A stretch of 38,336 nucleotides of DNA from Clostridia bacterium (lineage in GTDB: Bacteria > Bacillota > Clostridia > Oscillospirales > CAG-272). The position numbers were made by a program, and so were the translations under genes. Shown piece by piece: positions 14,668-22,524 of the stretch; within the stretch, counting starts at the first letter, position 1; each line of letters opens with the position of its first letter. Location: NCBI GenBank assembly GCA_017537175.1, contig JAFYLH010000023.1, forward strand, positions 1 to 38,336. Reading direction: 5' to 3'. The notes beneath the pieces were generated by a model. It was not told the origin of the DNA, made no database searches, and saw only the letters and a program-made list of their open reading frames with translations.

Positions 14668-15683
14668 AAACAAAAGAACTTTTAACAGAGCATTTTAACA
14701 GATATCCAAAGGCAGAGCTACAGGATATTTTTAAGTTTATCCACCAAAGCTCCTTTGGGTGTGAGCATATGGTGTCAAGCCTTGAAAGGGCTACAGAGTA
14801 CATCAAAAGCGAATATGCAGAGGGCGTAGCTGATGCCGATATCCTACCCCTTGACGGAGAGTATAGCCGTGTGCCTCTTTGCTATATAAATAAGGGCTTG
14901 TCTGCCGAGACCTTCGGAAAGCTTTTTTATCTTTCTGCCGAGAGGGTGGATGGCAGAGCCGAACTTTTAGCAAAGCTTGAGGTACTGAGAGAGCTGACAG
15001 GCGGGGACGAGCTTGACAAAGCTATAAATGAATGGGAACAAAAAGGCTTCCCGGCACTTCATCATTCACATAGCTTCAGAGAAGAATATAAGCCCGCCTA
15101 CCGTGTTATCAAAAACAAATTCATACCCTTTTTGCCTTTGCTTTGCGAGATAGACAAAAGGCTTAGAGAGGGTAATGTTATCTTAAGTGTAGAGGGTAGT
15201 AGTGCCAGCGGAAAGAGCACCCTTGCAGATATCCTCGGCTCTGTATATGACTGCAATATCATTCATACAGATGACTTCTTTTTGCAGATGCATCAGCGTA
15301 CACCTGAACGCTTTAAAGAGGTTGGCGGAAACCTTGACAGAGAAAGATTTTACACCGAGGTTGTTGCCCCTCTTAAAGACGGAAAAGAGTTTACTTACCG
15401 TAAATTCGACTGTTCAAAATTGTCTTTGGGTGAGAGCGCTACCGTAACACCAAAGCCACTGACGGTAGTAGAGGGAGCATATTCCATGCACCCCTATTTC
15501 GGTGAATATTATGATCTGTCGGCATTTATTGATATCGACCCCGAACTACAGAGAGAGCGTATATTAAAGCGTAATCCCAATATGGCTGACAGATTCTTTA
15601 ATGAGTGGATACCTCTTGAAAAGACTTACTTTGAGTCAACCCGTATTCCCGAAAAATGTGATATAGTTATTTCTGTCAATTAA
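14664..15683 (+). CDS. Two-domain protein: unknown N-terminal domain fused to a uridine kinase-like P-loop kinase
   Basis: A 339-residue cytoplasmic protein. Residues 1 to about 165 form a domain I do not recognise, with the run IHQSSFGCEHMVSS (26-39) and conserved-looking PLDGEYSRVPLCY and HHSHSFREEYKPAYRVIK. Residues about 170-339 are a P-loop kinase like uridine kinase or phosphoribulokinase. The evidence is Walker A GSSASGKST (178-186), HTDDFFLQMHQRTPERF after the second strand (acidic base and substrate site), a VVEGAYSMHP strand, and the RILKRN lid Arg residues. The start ATG overlaps the stop of the ECF S component by 4 nt. Coupling suggests that a nucleoside- or vitamin-like import substrate is trapped by phosphorylation. 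The exact substrate is not known. Confidence 0.8.
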   Translation: MKTKELLTEHFNRYPKAELQDIFKFIHQSSFGCEHMVSSLERATEYIKSEYAEGVADADILPLDGEYSRVPLCYINKGLSAETFGKLFYLSAERVDGRAELLAKLEVLRELTGGDELDKAINEWEQKGFPALHHSHSFREEYKPAYRVIKNKFIPFLPLLCEIDKRLREGNVILSVEGSSASGKSTLADILGSVYDCNIIHTDDFFLQMHQRTPERFKEVGGNLDRERFYTEVVAPLKDGKEFTYRKFDCSKLSLGESATVTPKPLTVVEGAYSMHPYFGEYYDLSAFIDIDPELQRERILKRNPNMADRFFNEWIPLEKTYFESTRIPEKCDIVISVN

Positions 15684-15712
15684 GAGCGTGCTTAACGGCA
15701 TGCTCTTTTTTA
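15684..15712 (+). terminator. Terminator after the kinase gene
   Basis: GAGCGTGC (15684-15691) pairs with GCATGCTC (15698-15705) with one G-T pair and is followed by TTTTTT. It begins immediately after the stop codon. Confidence 0.85.
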
Positions 15713-16121
15713 ATGTATAGGAAATTACTCTGTTTCGTGTGATTTGTAAAACTGAATTAACGGGTGTTTGGGGGTGCGGGTGCTTTCGTTTGGACGGGAG
15801 GGGCAACCCCTCCCCTACACTCTCCTTTTATATTCTTTTATTGTATTTTCTTTTATTTTCTTTTCTTTGTGTACTTTCTGTCGCTTGAACGGGGATTAAT
15901 GTAGCTTGAGCGGGAGTTTATGTTGCAGAAACTCGGGTTAATGTTGCAGAAACTCAAAAGTATTATAAAAGGCTATACTTTCGGTACTCATATTATACCA
16001 TTTGCTTTGAGTGTGTGGGAGGGCACTACCCCGGACTTTTTCTCTCTTTCACTCTCTTTTTAGGTTACAATCTCGGAGATACTGTCCTCAGGACAGCATC
16101 TTTTGTTTGTATGATGTGGTA
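15713..16121. other. Gene-poor gap with a GC-rich hairpin and a degenerate 21-bp repeat
   Basis: No convincing gene was found in about 570 bp. It holds a perfect 8-bp hairpin GGGAGGGG-CAA-CCCCTCCC (15796-15814) and a T/C-rich stretch (15820-15870). Four diverged consecutive 21-bp units lie at 15881-15964, the last two sharing TTGCAGAAACTC exactly. A 6-bp hairpin CTGTCC-TCA-GGACAG is at 16082-16096. The hairpin array of the downstream minus-strand gene follows. It may be remains of a lost element. Confidence 0.5.
15881..15964 (+). repeat. Degenerate 21-bp tandem repeat, four units
   Basis: Units at 15881, 15902, 15923 and 15944. Units 1 and 2 share GCTTGAxCGGG and end in TxATG; units 3 and 4 share TTGCAGAAACTC. 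The register of 21 bp is constant, and 21 is a multiple of three, but no open protein of meaningful length covers it. Confidence 0.5.
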
Positions 16122-16124
16122 GTG

Positions 16125-16254
16125 ATCTGCCTTTGGCAGATGCGATATACCTGCGGTGCGATATTTCTTACGAAGCGATATTCCCTTTGGGAGCGATATG
16201 TCCGCTTTGCGGACGTGATAAAAAAAGAAGCTTTTGACCTTTTGGGTCAAAAGC
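16125..16254 (-). repeat. 3' hairpin array of the aspartate aminotransferase gene, ATATCGC linker family
   Basis: In gene sense (minus) a terminator comes first: a 10-bp stem (16245-16254 with 16230-16239) followed by a T run (plus A run 16221-16227). Mini-hairpins follow: GTCCGC/GCGGAC (16200-16214), TCCC/GGGA (16182-16192), TTC/GAA (16165-16174), ACC/GGT (16149-16157) and ATCTGCC/GGCAGAT (16125-16141). The linker between the last five is the exact heptamer ATATCGC four times (plus GCGATAT at 16142, 16158, 16175, 16193). It is the same linker as downstream of tpiA, 13 kb away, and one stem-loop (TCCC/GGGA) is also shared. Confidence 0.8.
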
Positions 16255-16261
16255 CTCATGC

Positions 16262-16300
16262 AATTGAGAATTGAGAATTGAGAATTAAGAATTGAGAATT
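16262..16300 (-). repeat. AATTCTC heptamer array at the aspartate aminotransferase stop
   Basis: Five units plus AATT on the minus strand (plus-strand AATTGAG at 16262, 16269, 16276 and 16290, and AATTAAG at 16283). The TAA stop (16287-16285) comes from the single T-variant unit, and the last four residues ILNS of the enzyme are encoded by the repeat. Confidence 0.85.
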
Positions 16301-17568
16301 CTCTCCGCCGCTGCACGCTTGGTACAGAGAGCGAGAGCCTCACTTGCTGTCTTTAACTCGTCGAGGGGAGGGAAGGTGGGAGCGATACGGAGGTTCTTAT
16401 CCTCGGGATCCTTTCCGTAGGGGAAGGTAGCACCCGCAGGGGTAAGATTTACACCAAGCTCGCACATCATTTCATACACTCTCTTTGCAGTACCCGGGAA
16501 AACATCAAGGGAGATAAAGTAACCGCCCTCGGGCTTAGACCAGCTTGCAATACCGAGACCTGTAAGCTGCTCGGTAAGTACCTCGTCTACCATACGGAAC
16601 TTGGGAGCGATGATAGCCGCGTGCTTTTCCATATGCTTAAGTATTCCCTCAAGGTTGCCGAAATACTTAACGTGACGCATCTGATTGAGCTTATCGTGAC
16701 CTATGGTCTGAACGGTAAGTACCTTCTTTATTGCATCTATGTTATGCTTTGAGGAAGCGATAACCGCAAGACCCGAGCCGGGGAAGGATATCTTTGAGGT
16801 AGAGGTAAATACATACGCCATATTGTCATTGCCGTACTTAGCACATTCCTTTATGATGCTGGGCTGCATGTCGGCACCTGCATAGAGGGAGTGGATGATA
16901 TAAGCATCGTCCCAGAAGATACGGAAGTCCTTAGCTGCGGGCTTCATGGATGCAAGACGAGCGATCACCTCATCGGAGAAGATAACGCCTGTGGGGTTAG
17001 AGTACTTGGGAACGCACCAGATACCCTTGATGGAAGCGTCCTCGGAAACAAGCTTTTCAACTGTGTCCATATCGGGGCCGTCTGCCTTCATCTCTACGGT
17101 TATCATCTCTATACCCATCTTCTCGCAGATGGAAAAATGTCTGTCATAGCCGGGTGCGGGGCAGAGGAACTTTATCTTGCCCTGTGCCGCCCAGGGGGTA
17201 GAGCCCTCATCCTCAACACCAAAGATCATATTTCTTGCAAAGGTGTCAAACATAAGATTAAGGCTACTGTTTCCGCCGATAATAAGGTTCTCTGCGGGGA
17301 TATCGAGAAGCTCTGCAAAAATGCGCTTTGCCTCGGGGATACCGTCAAGGATACCGTAGTTACGGCAGTCTGTGCCTGCCTCGGTCTTGCAATCCTCCTT
17401 GGTTACAAGGATGCCAAGCATATCCTGTGTCAGGTCGAGCTGATCCTTATCAAGAATACCTCTTGCCATATTGAGCTTAAGGTTCTTTGCTTTTAAGTTT
17501 TCAAATTCTGTGTCAAGCGCCGCCTTTATGCTTTCAAGCTCTGCGGCTGTAAGCTGTGTATATTCCAT
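16285..17568 (-). CDS. PLP-dependent aminotransferase, aspartate aminotransferase subgroup Ic
   Basis: A 427-residue fold-type I aminotransferase, most like the bacterial aspartate aminotransferases of subgroup Ic, which interconvert aspartate and oxaloacetate with glutamate/2-oxoglutarate. Visible are YGILDGIPEAKRIFAELL near 71-88, GGNSSLNLMFDTFARN (98-113) at the cofactor phosphate region, PKYSNPTGVIFSDE (187-200) with the PLP-contacting Asn, FWDDAYIIHSL (218-228), and the Schiff-base Lys259 in TSTSKISFPGSG. It is an intact, cytoplasmic homodimer by family. The start is ATG with CGGAG about 12 nt upstream, 17 nt after the asnS stop, giving an asnS-aminotransferase operon linking aspartate supply to asparaginyl-tRNA formation. 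The last four codons come from the heptamer repeat. Confidence 0.88.
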   Translation of the reverse strand: MEYTQLTAAELESIKAALDTEFENLKAKNLKLNMARGILDKDQLDLTQDMLGILVTKEDCKTEAGTDCRNYGILDGIPEAKRIFAELLDIPAENLIIGGNSSLNLMFDTFARNMIFGVEDEGSTPWAAQGKIKFLCPAPGYDRHFSICEKMGIEMITVEMKADGPDMDTVEKLVSEDASIKGIWCVPKYSNPTGVIFSDEVIARLASMKPAAKDFRIFWDDAYIIHSLYAGADMQPSIIKECAKYGNDNMAYVFTSTSKISFPGSGLAVIASSKHNIDAIKKVLTVQTIGHDKLNQMRHVKYFGNLEGILKHMEKHAAIIAPKFRMVDEVLTEQLTGLGIASWSKPEGGYFISLDVFPGTAKRVYEMMCELGVNLTPAGATFPYGKDPEDKNLRIAPTFPPLDELKTASEALALCTKRAAAERILNS

Positions 17569-17585
17569 TTATAATAATAACTCCG

Positions 17586-18980
17586 TTAAAAATCTGCGTT
17601 ACCTGTTGTACGGGGGAAGGACTGAACGTCGCGGATGTTTGAAATGCCGGTAACATACATAATAAGTCTTTCAAATCCAAGACCAAAGCCTGCGTGCTTT
17701 GCACCGCCAAAGCGGCGAAGGTCAACATACCACTTGTAGTCCTCTTCGTTAAGTCCGAACTTCTCAAGGCTTTCGAGAAGAATGTCAAGTCTTTCCTCTC
17801 TCTGAGAGCCGCCTACAAGCTCACCTACACCGGGAACAAGAAGGTCCATTGCCGCAACTGTCTTCTGGTCATCGTTGACTCTCATATAGAATGCCTTGAT
17901 GTCACGGGGCCAATCGGTAACAAATACAGGCTTGCCGTAAACCTTTTCGGTAAGGTATCTCTCGTGCTCGGTCTGAAGGTCCATACCCCACTCTGCGGGA
18001 TAGTCAAAGCTCTCGCCCGACTTCTGAAGAATATCAACTGCCTCTGTGTAGGTTACACGGGCAAAGTCGCTTGAAACGATATTGTTAAGTCTGTCAAGGA
18101 GAGTATTGTCCATAAACTTGTTGAAGAACTCAAGCTCGGTGGGACAGTTTTCCATTATATATCCTATGACATACTTGAGCATCTTTTCACAAAGCTCCAT
18201 ATCGTCACAAAGATCTGCAAATGCCATCTCGGGCTCCATCATCCAGAACTCAGCCGCGTGGCGGGGTGTGTTGGAGTTCTCTGCACGGAAGGTGGGACCG
18301 AAGGTATAAACGTTGGCAAACGCCATAGCGTAGCACTCTACGTTGAGCTGGCCGGATACGGTGAGGTTAGCGGACTTGCCGAAGAAGTCCTGAGAATAAT
18401 CTACCTGACCATCCTCGGTGCGGGGAGGGTTGTCCATATCAAGGGTGGTGATGCGGAACATCTCGCCTGCGCCCTCACAGTCGGAGGCTGTGATGATGGG
18501 GGTGTGTACGTATACAAAGTTGTTCTCCGCAAAGAACTTGTGAATACCCTGTGCCGCAACCGATCGAACACGGAAAACCGCATTGAAGGTGTTGGTACGG
18601 GGTCTAAGATGTGCTATTGTACGCAGGAACTCCATAGAGTGTCTCTTCTTCTGGAGGGGATACTCGGGCACGGAGGTGCCTGTAACCTCAATAGAGACTG
18701 CCTTGAGCTCAAAGGGCTGCTTTGCCTCGGGGGTAAGCTCAAGAATACCCTCGCATACAAAGGAAGCACCTACATTCTGCTTTGCAACATCCTTATAGTT
18801 TTCAAGCTTTGCATCCTCAAAAACTACCTGAAGGCAGGGAAAGGTGGAGCCGTCGTTAAGCTCGATAAAGCCAAAAACATTTGACGCACGGATAGAACGC
18901 GCCCAGCCTGCAACTGTTATGGTCTGTCCTGCATATGTTTCGGGGGAAGCAAAAAGCTCTTTAATTGTAACTCGCTTCAT
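17586..18980 (-). CDS. asnS: Asparaginyl-tRNA synthetase
   Basis: Class II aminoacyl-tRNA synthetase that charges tRNA-Asn in the cytoplasm, 464 residues. The N-terminal OB-fold anticodon-binding domain (about 15-100) includes [27 protein letters not shown]. The catalytic core has motif 1 around [16 protein letters not shown], motif 2 [24 protein letters not shown] and motif 3 [15 protein letters not shown]. The form of motif 2 and the length favour AsnRS over AspRS. I chose the ATG at 18980, with AAAGGAG 8 nt upstream; an earlier ATG 10 codons up lacks a ribosome site. It has its own promoter. It is followed by the aspartate aminotransferase gene after 17 nt, like the aspB-asnS neighbourhood of Bacillus but in reversed order. 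Confidence 0.96.
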   Translation of the reverse strand: MKRVTIKELFASPETYAGQTITVAGWARSIRASNVFGFIELNDGSTFPCLQVVFEDAKLENYKDVAKQNVGASFVCEGILELTPEAKQPFELKAVSIEVTGTSVPEYPLQKKRHSMEFLRTIAHLRPRTNTFNAVFRVRSVAAQGIHKFFAENNFVYVHTPIITASDCEGAGEMFRITTLDMDNPPRTEDGQVDYSQDFFGKSANLTVSGQLNVECYAMAFANVYTFGPTFRAENSNTPRHAAEFWMMEPEMAFADLCDDMELCEKMLKYVIGYIMENCPTELEFFNKFMDNTLLDRLNNIVSSDFARVTYTEAVDILQKSGESFDYPAEWGMDLQTEHERYLTEKVYGKPVFVTDWPRDIKAFYMRVNDDQKTVAAMDLLVPGVGELVGGSQREERLDILLESLEKFGLNEEDYKWYVDLRRFGGAKHAGFGLGFERLIMYVTGISNIRDVQSFPRTTGNADF

Positions 18981-19021
18981 TTTATATATCTCCTTTAGTG
19001 GATTTGGCATAATAATATACT

Positions 19022-19050
19022 ATTATATAATATGTTTTGCAAAAATACAA
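19022..19050 (-). promoter_or_regulatory. Promoter of asnS
   Basis: On the minus strand TTGTAT (19050-19045) and TATAAT (19027-19022) are 17 bp apart. The heptamer array begins only 15 bp upstream of the -35 element. The gap is too short for a T-box leader. Confidence 0.7.
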
Positions 19051-19065
19051 CACTTAAATTAAAAA

Positions 19066-19097
19066 AATTCTCAATTCTCAATTCTTAATTCTCAATT
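19066..19097 (+). repeat. AATTCTC heptamer array upstream of asnS
   Basis: Four units in the order C, C, T, C variants plus AATT, on the plus strand, opposite to the neighbouring genes. It is inverted relative to the array at 16262-16300, so the asnS operon lies between inverted copies. The unit order is identical to the array at 27526-27557. Confidence 0.8.
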
Positions 19098-19104
19098 AAA
19101 GGTG

Positions 19105-19260
19105 GATTTTTGCCCCAAAGGGCAAAAATCTTCATTAATTACCTGTCAAAAACGTTGCCAAAGGCAACTCATAACAATGCGAAGCATTTTATAACTCATA
19201 GCTTGCCGTCCTCGGGCGGCAATCATAACTCAAAAATGCACCCCTTGCGGAGTGCATTTT
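19105..19260 (-). repeat. 3' hairpin array of the first PrsA-like gene, GAGTTATGA linker family
   Basis: In gene sense (minus) it starts with a terminator-type stem AAAATGCAC/GTGCATTTT (19252-19260 with 19233-19241). It continues with linker GAGTTATGA (19231-19223), a TTGCCG/CGGCAA stem (19203-19222), and a TATGAGTTATAA linker (about 19189-19200). Then come AATGC/GCATT (19176-19188, loop TTC), GTTATGA (19175-19169) and GTTGCC/GGCAAC (19154-19168). After an unrepeated stretch the last element is an 11-bp stem GATTTTTGCCC/GGGCAAAAATC (19105-19130). The terminator and linker closely match the array after fucU. Confidence 0.75.
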
Positions 19261-19263
19261 GTG

Positions 19264-20748
19264 TTATTGCGCTACAGCTACCTGGGTGTCAACGGTAGTA
19301 TCTGTTGTTGAATTGAATGCTGTCTGGGGAATTGTGGAGGGAAGAGATGCAAGTGCGTCAGAGTCCATATCTATAGTATAAATCTCCTGCCAGCCTGTAA
19401 CCAGCTCGGTGATGTAGGCTTCAAGCATAGACTCGTATGCCTGTGTCTGCCATACGGGACGACCTGCACCTGCATAGTACATAATGTGATAGCCGTAGAC
19501 TGTCTTTACAATGCCGGTGTCCTCTAACATTCTGGCGGGATCAAAGAGCCAATCGTTAAATTCCTCTACCATCATACCTGTTGTTACATTTTCGTAAAGG
19601 GAATTTGAGTCCTGGTTGTATTTCTTTGCCAGATCATCAAATGCTTCTTCGGTCTTGTTACCTGCACGGTATTCTGCAAGTATTTCCTCTGCCTTCGTCC
19701 TTGCCTCTTCGTCGGTAAGCTCTTCTCCTGTTTTAATAAGGATATGGCGGACATTTCTTGTAGGATCATCCTGACGGTAGGGGGTGTTTTCCAACACATA
19801 TACGGTATAATTTCCGGCACCGTCGTCCATGAGCTTAACATCGCCTGCCTTACGGTCAGCCGCAAATGCCCACTCGGAAGCCTCGTTCCCGGCGGTATAT
19901 GCCTGTGCTATAGCCACATATTCTGCCTTTGCCTGTATCTCATCGTCGGTGAGGGGAGTTTCAAGATCTGCATTGGCTTCATTAAGATATGCTGCGACCC
20001 AGCTGACAAAAGAACCGTCTGATGCCGCTGACAGTAAAGCTTCTGCATCTGCCTCGGCCTCTGCCAACGATACGGTATCAAGATCGTTGGCCGTTATTGT
20101 AAAGGAGCGGTAGTCTACCTTGTCAAGGCTGTCCTTGTTGGCGGTATAGTATGCCTCAAACTCGGTGTTTGTAAGGGAGTCAGAATAGTCCTTTTCTACC
20201 TTGGCATAATACTCGGAGGCATAGATCTCAAGCTCAAGGGCTCTGCGGATGTCGGCTTCGGTAATATCCTCTCCGAATATGTTGGTGATATACTCATTAA
20301 GGCTTACACCTGAAGCCTCTGCGCTTTGTGTCAGACCCACGATCTCATCGTTTACCAACTCGTCAAGCTCAGCTACCTCAAAGCCATTTGCGTGTGCTGC
20401 CTCTGCGTAGAGAAGATATGCGGTTGCTGTGTTTGCGGAGCTGTTTACAAAATACTGATACCAGCTTGTGCTTTCGTCATAGCTCTGCTCTGCAAGAGAC
20501 TTTGTAACATCAAGACCCATATACTGCAGGTACATACCGTACCGGTTGTAGTAGCTGTAGAAATCGTTGAGATAGTAATAGGTCATCATTGCGGTGTCAA
20601 CTGTATAGTTCTCTGTTTCAAAAACGCTCTGCTTTTTTTCGGCAATCGAGCCGACAGCCTCAGAAACGGCATCGGTTATTATTTTTGAGCAGGAGACCAT
20701 AGAAAGCAGAAGTGCGCTCAGTATTAAAAGTGATAAGAATTTTTTCAC
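19264..20748 (-). CDS. PrsA-like peptidyl-prolyl cis-trans isomerase lipoprotein
   Basis: A 494-residue extracytoplasmic foldase that would help secreted proteins fold outside the membrane. The signal peptide has lipobox LLSMVSC (Cys20), so it is a lipoprotein. An N-terminal SurA/PrsA-like helical region (about 40-180) contains MTYYYLNDFYSYYNRYGMYL and DITEADIRRALELEIYASEYY. A parvulin (PpiC) domain at about 335-440 shows RNVRHILIKTGEELTDEEAR, FDDLAKKYNQDSNS and the TGIVKTVYGYHIMYYAG end. The start is GTG with AGGAG 7 nt upstream. It lies 60 nt downstream of a paralogue with the same layout and shares with it a 111-bp identical block. The tail is Thr-rich (NSTTDTTVDTQ). Confidence 0.88.
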   Translation of the reverse strand: MKKFLSLLILSALLLSMVSCSKIITDAVSEAVGSIAEKKQSVFETENYTVDTAMMTYYYLNDFYSYYNRYGMYLQYMGLDVTKSLAEQSYDESTSWYQYFVNSSANTATAYLLYAEAAHANGFEVAELDELVNDEIVGLTQSAEASGVSLNEYITNIFGEDITEADIRRALELEIYASEYYAKVEKDYSDSLTNTEFEAYYTANKDSLDKVDYRSFTITANDLDTVSLAEAEADAEALLSAASDGSFVSWVAAYLNEANADLETPLTDDEIQAKAEYVAIAQAYTAGNEASEWAFAADRKAGDVKLMDDGAGNYTVYVLENTPYRQDDPTRNVRHILIKTGEELTDEEARTKAEEILAEYRAGNKTEEAFDDLAKKYNQDSNSLYENVTTGMMVEEFNDWLFDPARMLEDTGIVKTVYGYHIMYYAGAGRPVWQTQAYESMLEAYITELVTGWQEIYTIDMDSDALASLPSTIPQTAFNSTTDTTVDTQVAVAQ

Positions 20749-20769
20749 GGATTTTCTCCTTGTAAATAT

Positions 20770-20791
20770 CCCCCTATGGATGCATAGGGGG
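20770..20791 (-). terminator. Hairpin between the two PrsA-like genes
   Basis: A perfect 9-bp stem (20770-20778 with 20783-20791, 4-nt loop) sits between the paralogues. It is followed on the minus strand by ATATTTAC, a weak T tract, so it probably gives partial read-through rather than full stop. Confidence 0.55.
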
Positions 20792-20808
20792 ATAATGATC
20801 AGTTGTTA

Positions 20809-22356
20809 TTATGCCTCTGCAGACTCGTCTGCGTTATTACCCTCGGTGTCAGTACTCTGAGAGAATGCTGTCTGGGGAATGGTGGGGGTAAGAGCTGCAA
20901 GTGCGGTAGAATTGATATCTACGGTATGAGCCTCCTGCCAGCCCTCAACCATTTCGCTGATGTAGGACTCAAGCAGTGTGTTGTATACATCGATCTTCCA
21001 CTGAGGTCTGCCCTCGCCTGCAAAGTACATTACATGGTAGCCGAACTGGGTCTTAACAATGCCTGTGTCGCCCTCTTTTCTGGTCTCGTCAAAGATCCAT
21101 TCCTTGAACTCTTCGGCATAGTTGTCGTCCTTCTTTATATTTTCATAAAGGGAGCTGCCGTCATCGTTGTATTCCTTTGCAAGAGCATCAAATGCATCAG
21201 CGGTCTTTTCGCCTGCCTCGTAGAGAGCCAGTACCTGATCAGCCTCTGCCTTGGCGCTTTCGTCGGATACACCGTCACCTGTTTTGATGAGGATGTGGCG
21301 GACATTCTTTGTGGGATCTTCCTGGCGGTATGCGGTCTTTTCCATCATATATACGGTGTAGTTGCCGTTGCCGTCATCGATAAGGGTTACATCGCCTGCC
21401 TTACGGTCAGCCGCAAACGCCCACTCAGAAAGCTCGTTATCTGCGGTGTATGCCTGTGCCTCGGTAACAGCAGAAGCCTTGGTGTTGATCTCTTCCTCGG
21501 TGAGGGGAGTTTCAAGGTCGGCATTAGCCTCGGTGAGGGCGGCCTTTACCAAAGCGATATAGGCTTCCTTAGAGGTTGCATTTGCCTTGAGATTTTCAGC
21601 GGCAGCCTTTGCCTCTGCATAAGCGGTGGTCTTTGCTGCCTCGTCGGCATCTTCTGCAACATCTGCGCTTATGGTATAGCTGAGGTAATCTACCTTGTCA
21701 AGGCTCTTTTGGTTGGTGATATAGTAGGTCTCAAACTCCTCGTCTGTGATAGAATCGGAGTATGCAGCCTCTACAGAGTTATAATACTCGGAGGCATAGA
21801 TCTTGAGCTCCAGTGCATCGCGGATGTCGCTTTCCTTGATGCCGTAGCCAAAGAGGTTGGTAATATACTTCTCAAGGTCGATCTTTGCAGCCTCTGCGCT
21901 TTCTCTGAGTGCATCGATCTCCTTGTCGATAAGCTCGGCAAGATCCTCTACCTCAAAGTTGTTTGCGCGTGCCTCCTCTGCATAGAGAAGGTATGCGTTT
22001 GCTGTATTTGCGGAGCTGTTTACAAAATACTGATACCAGCTTGTGCTTTCGTCATAGCTCTGCTCTGCAAGAGACTTTGTAACATCAAGACCCATATACT
22101 GCAGGTACATACCGTACTGGTTGTAGTAGCTGTAGAAGTCGGTGAGGTAGTAATAGGTCATCATACAGTTGTTGATCTTGTAGTGCTCAGACTTAAGGGG
22201 AACCTGATTTCTCATGGAATTACCGGACTGGATCCACTTGGGAACAAGTGAAGCTCCGACAATTGCCACGGTAGAGAGAATAACTGTAACAATAAGGGCT
22301 GTTACAAGTATTTTTGTGGTACGCTGTTTCTGTGAAACATATTTTTTAGTAGCCAT
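20809..22356 (-). CDS. PrsA-like peptidyl-prolyl cis-trans isomerase, membrane-anchored
   Basis: A 515-residue paralogue of the downstream foldase. Here the N-terminus has no lipobox but a single hydrophobic helix at about residues 14-38 (TKILVTALIVTVILSTVAIVGASL), so it should be tethered by an uncleaved anchor with its bulk outside. The helical chaperone region (about 60-200) and parvulin domain (about 340-450, RNVRHILIKTGDGVSDESA through TGIVKTQFGYHVMYFAG) follow the same order. The tail ends in Asn/Glu/Ala-rich residues. The start is ATG with AAAGGAC upstream, behind a promoter with a perfect inverted repeat. The pair looks like a tandem duplication that has diverged in anchoring mode. 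Confidence 0.87.
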   Translation of the reverse strand: MATKKYVSQKQRTTKILVTALIVTVILSTVAIVGASLVPKWIQSGNSMRNQVPLKSEHYKINNCMMTYYYLTDFYSYYNQYGMYLQYMGLDVTKSLAEQSYDESTSWYQYFVNSSANTANAYLLYAEEARANNFEVEDLAELIDKEIDALRESAEAAKIDLEKYITNLFGYGIKESDIRDALELKIYASEYYNSVEAAYSDSITDEEFETYYITNQKSLDKVDYLSYTISADVAEDADEAAKTTAYAEAKAAAENLKANATSKEAYIALVKAALTEANADLETPLTEEEINTKASAVTEAQAYTADNELSEWAFAADRKAGDVTLIDDGNGNYTVYMMEKTAYRQEDPTKNVRHILIKTGDGVSDESAKAEADQVLALYEAGEKTADAFDALAKEYNDDGSSLYENIKKDDNYAEEFKEWIFDETRKEGDTGIVKTQFGYHVMYFAGEGRPQWKIDVYNTLLESYISEMVEGWQEAHTVDINSTALAALTPTIPQTAFSQSTDTEGNNADESAEA

Positions 22357-22397
22357 AATACGTCCTTTCGTATGTATAAAAATAATCCTTTTCAGTA

Positions 22398-22428
22398 TAA
22401 ACCTTAATTGTTAACATACAATTAAGAA
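22398..22428. promoter_or_regulatory. Inverted repeat at the promoter of the PrsA-like pair
   Basis: CTTAATTGT (22403-22411) and ACAATTAAG (22418-22426) are perfect 9-bp arms separated by 6 bp. They overlap a plausible minus-strand promoter with TTGTAT and TATACT 16 bp apart. A dimeric repressor could bind here; none is identified. Confidence 0.45.
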
Positions 22429-22456
22429 TGTGTGAACATAAATATAGTTATGGTGG

Positions 22457-22485
22457 TTGAATTATTTTTTTGAATATGTTATTAT
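22457..22485 (+). promoter_or_regulatory. Promoter of the small alarmone synthetase gene
   Basis: TTGAAT (22457-22462) and TATTAT (22480-22485) are 17 bp apart, 40 nt before the start codon. Confidence 0.6.
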
Positions 22486-22524
22486 AATAATGGTTTATAA
22501 AACAAACAAAAATGAGGTATAACG

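Noticed and set aside
18981..19065. T-box leader upstream of asnS
   Set aside because: Promoter and start codon are only about 40 nt apart, with no room for a specifier stem or a T-box sequence.
20803..22251. Long plus-strand open frame opposite the PrsA-like gene
   Set aside because: It mirrors the coding frame of a clear minus-strand foldase gene; the translation is Cys/Val/Leu-rich with no family likeness and no ribosome site.
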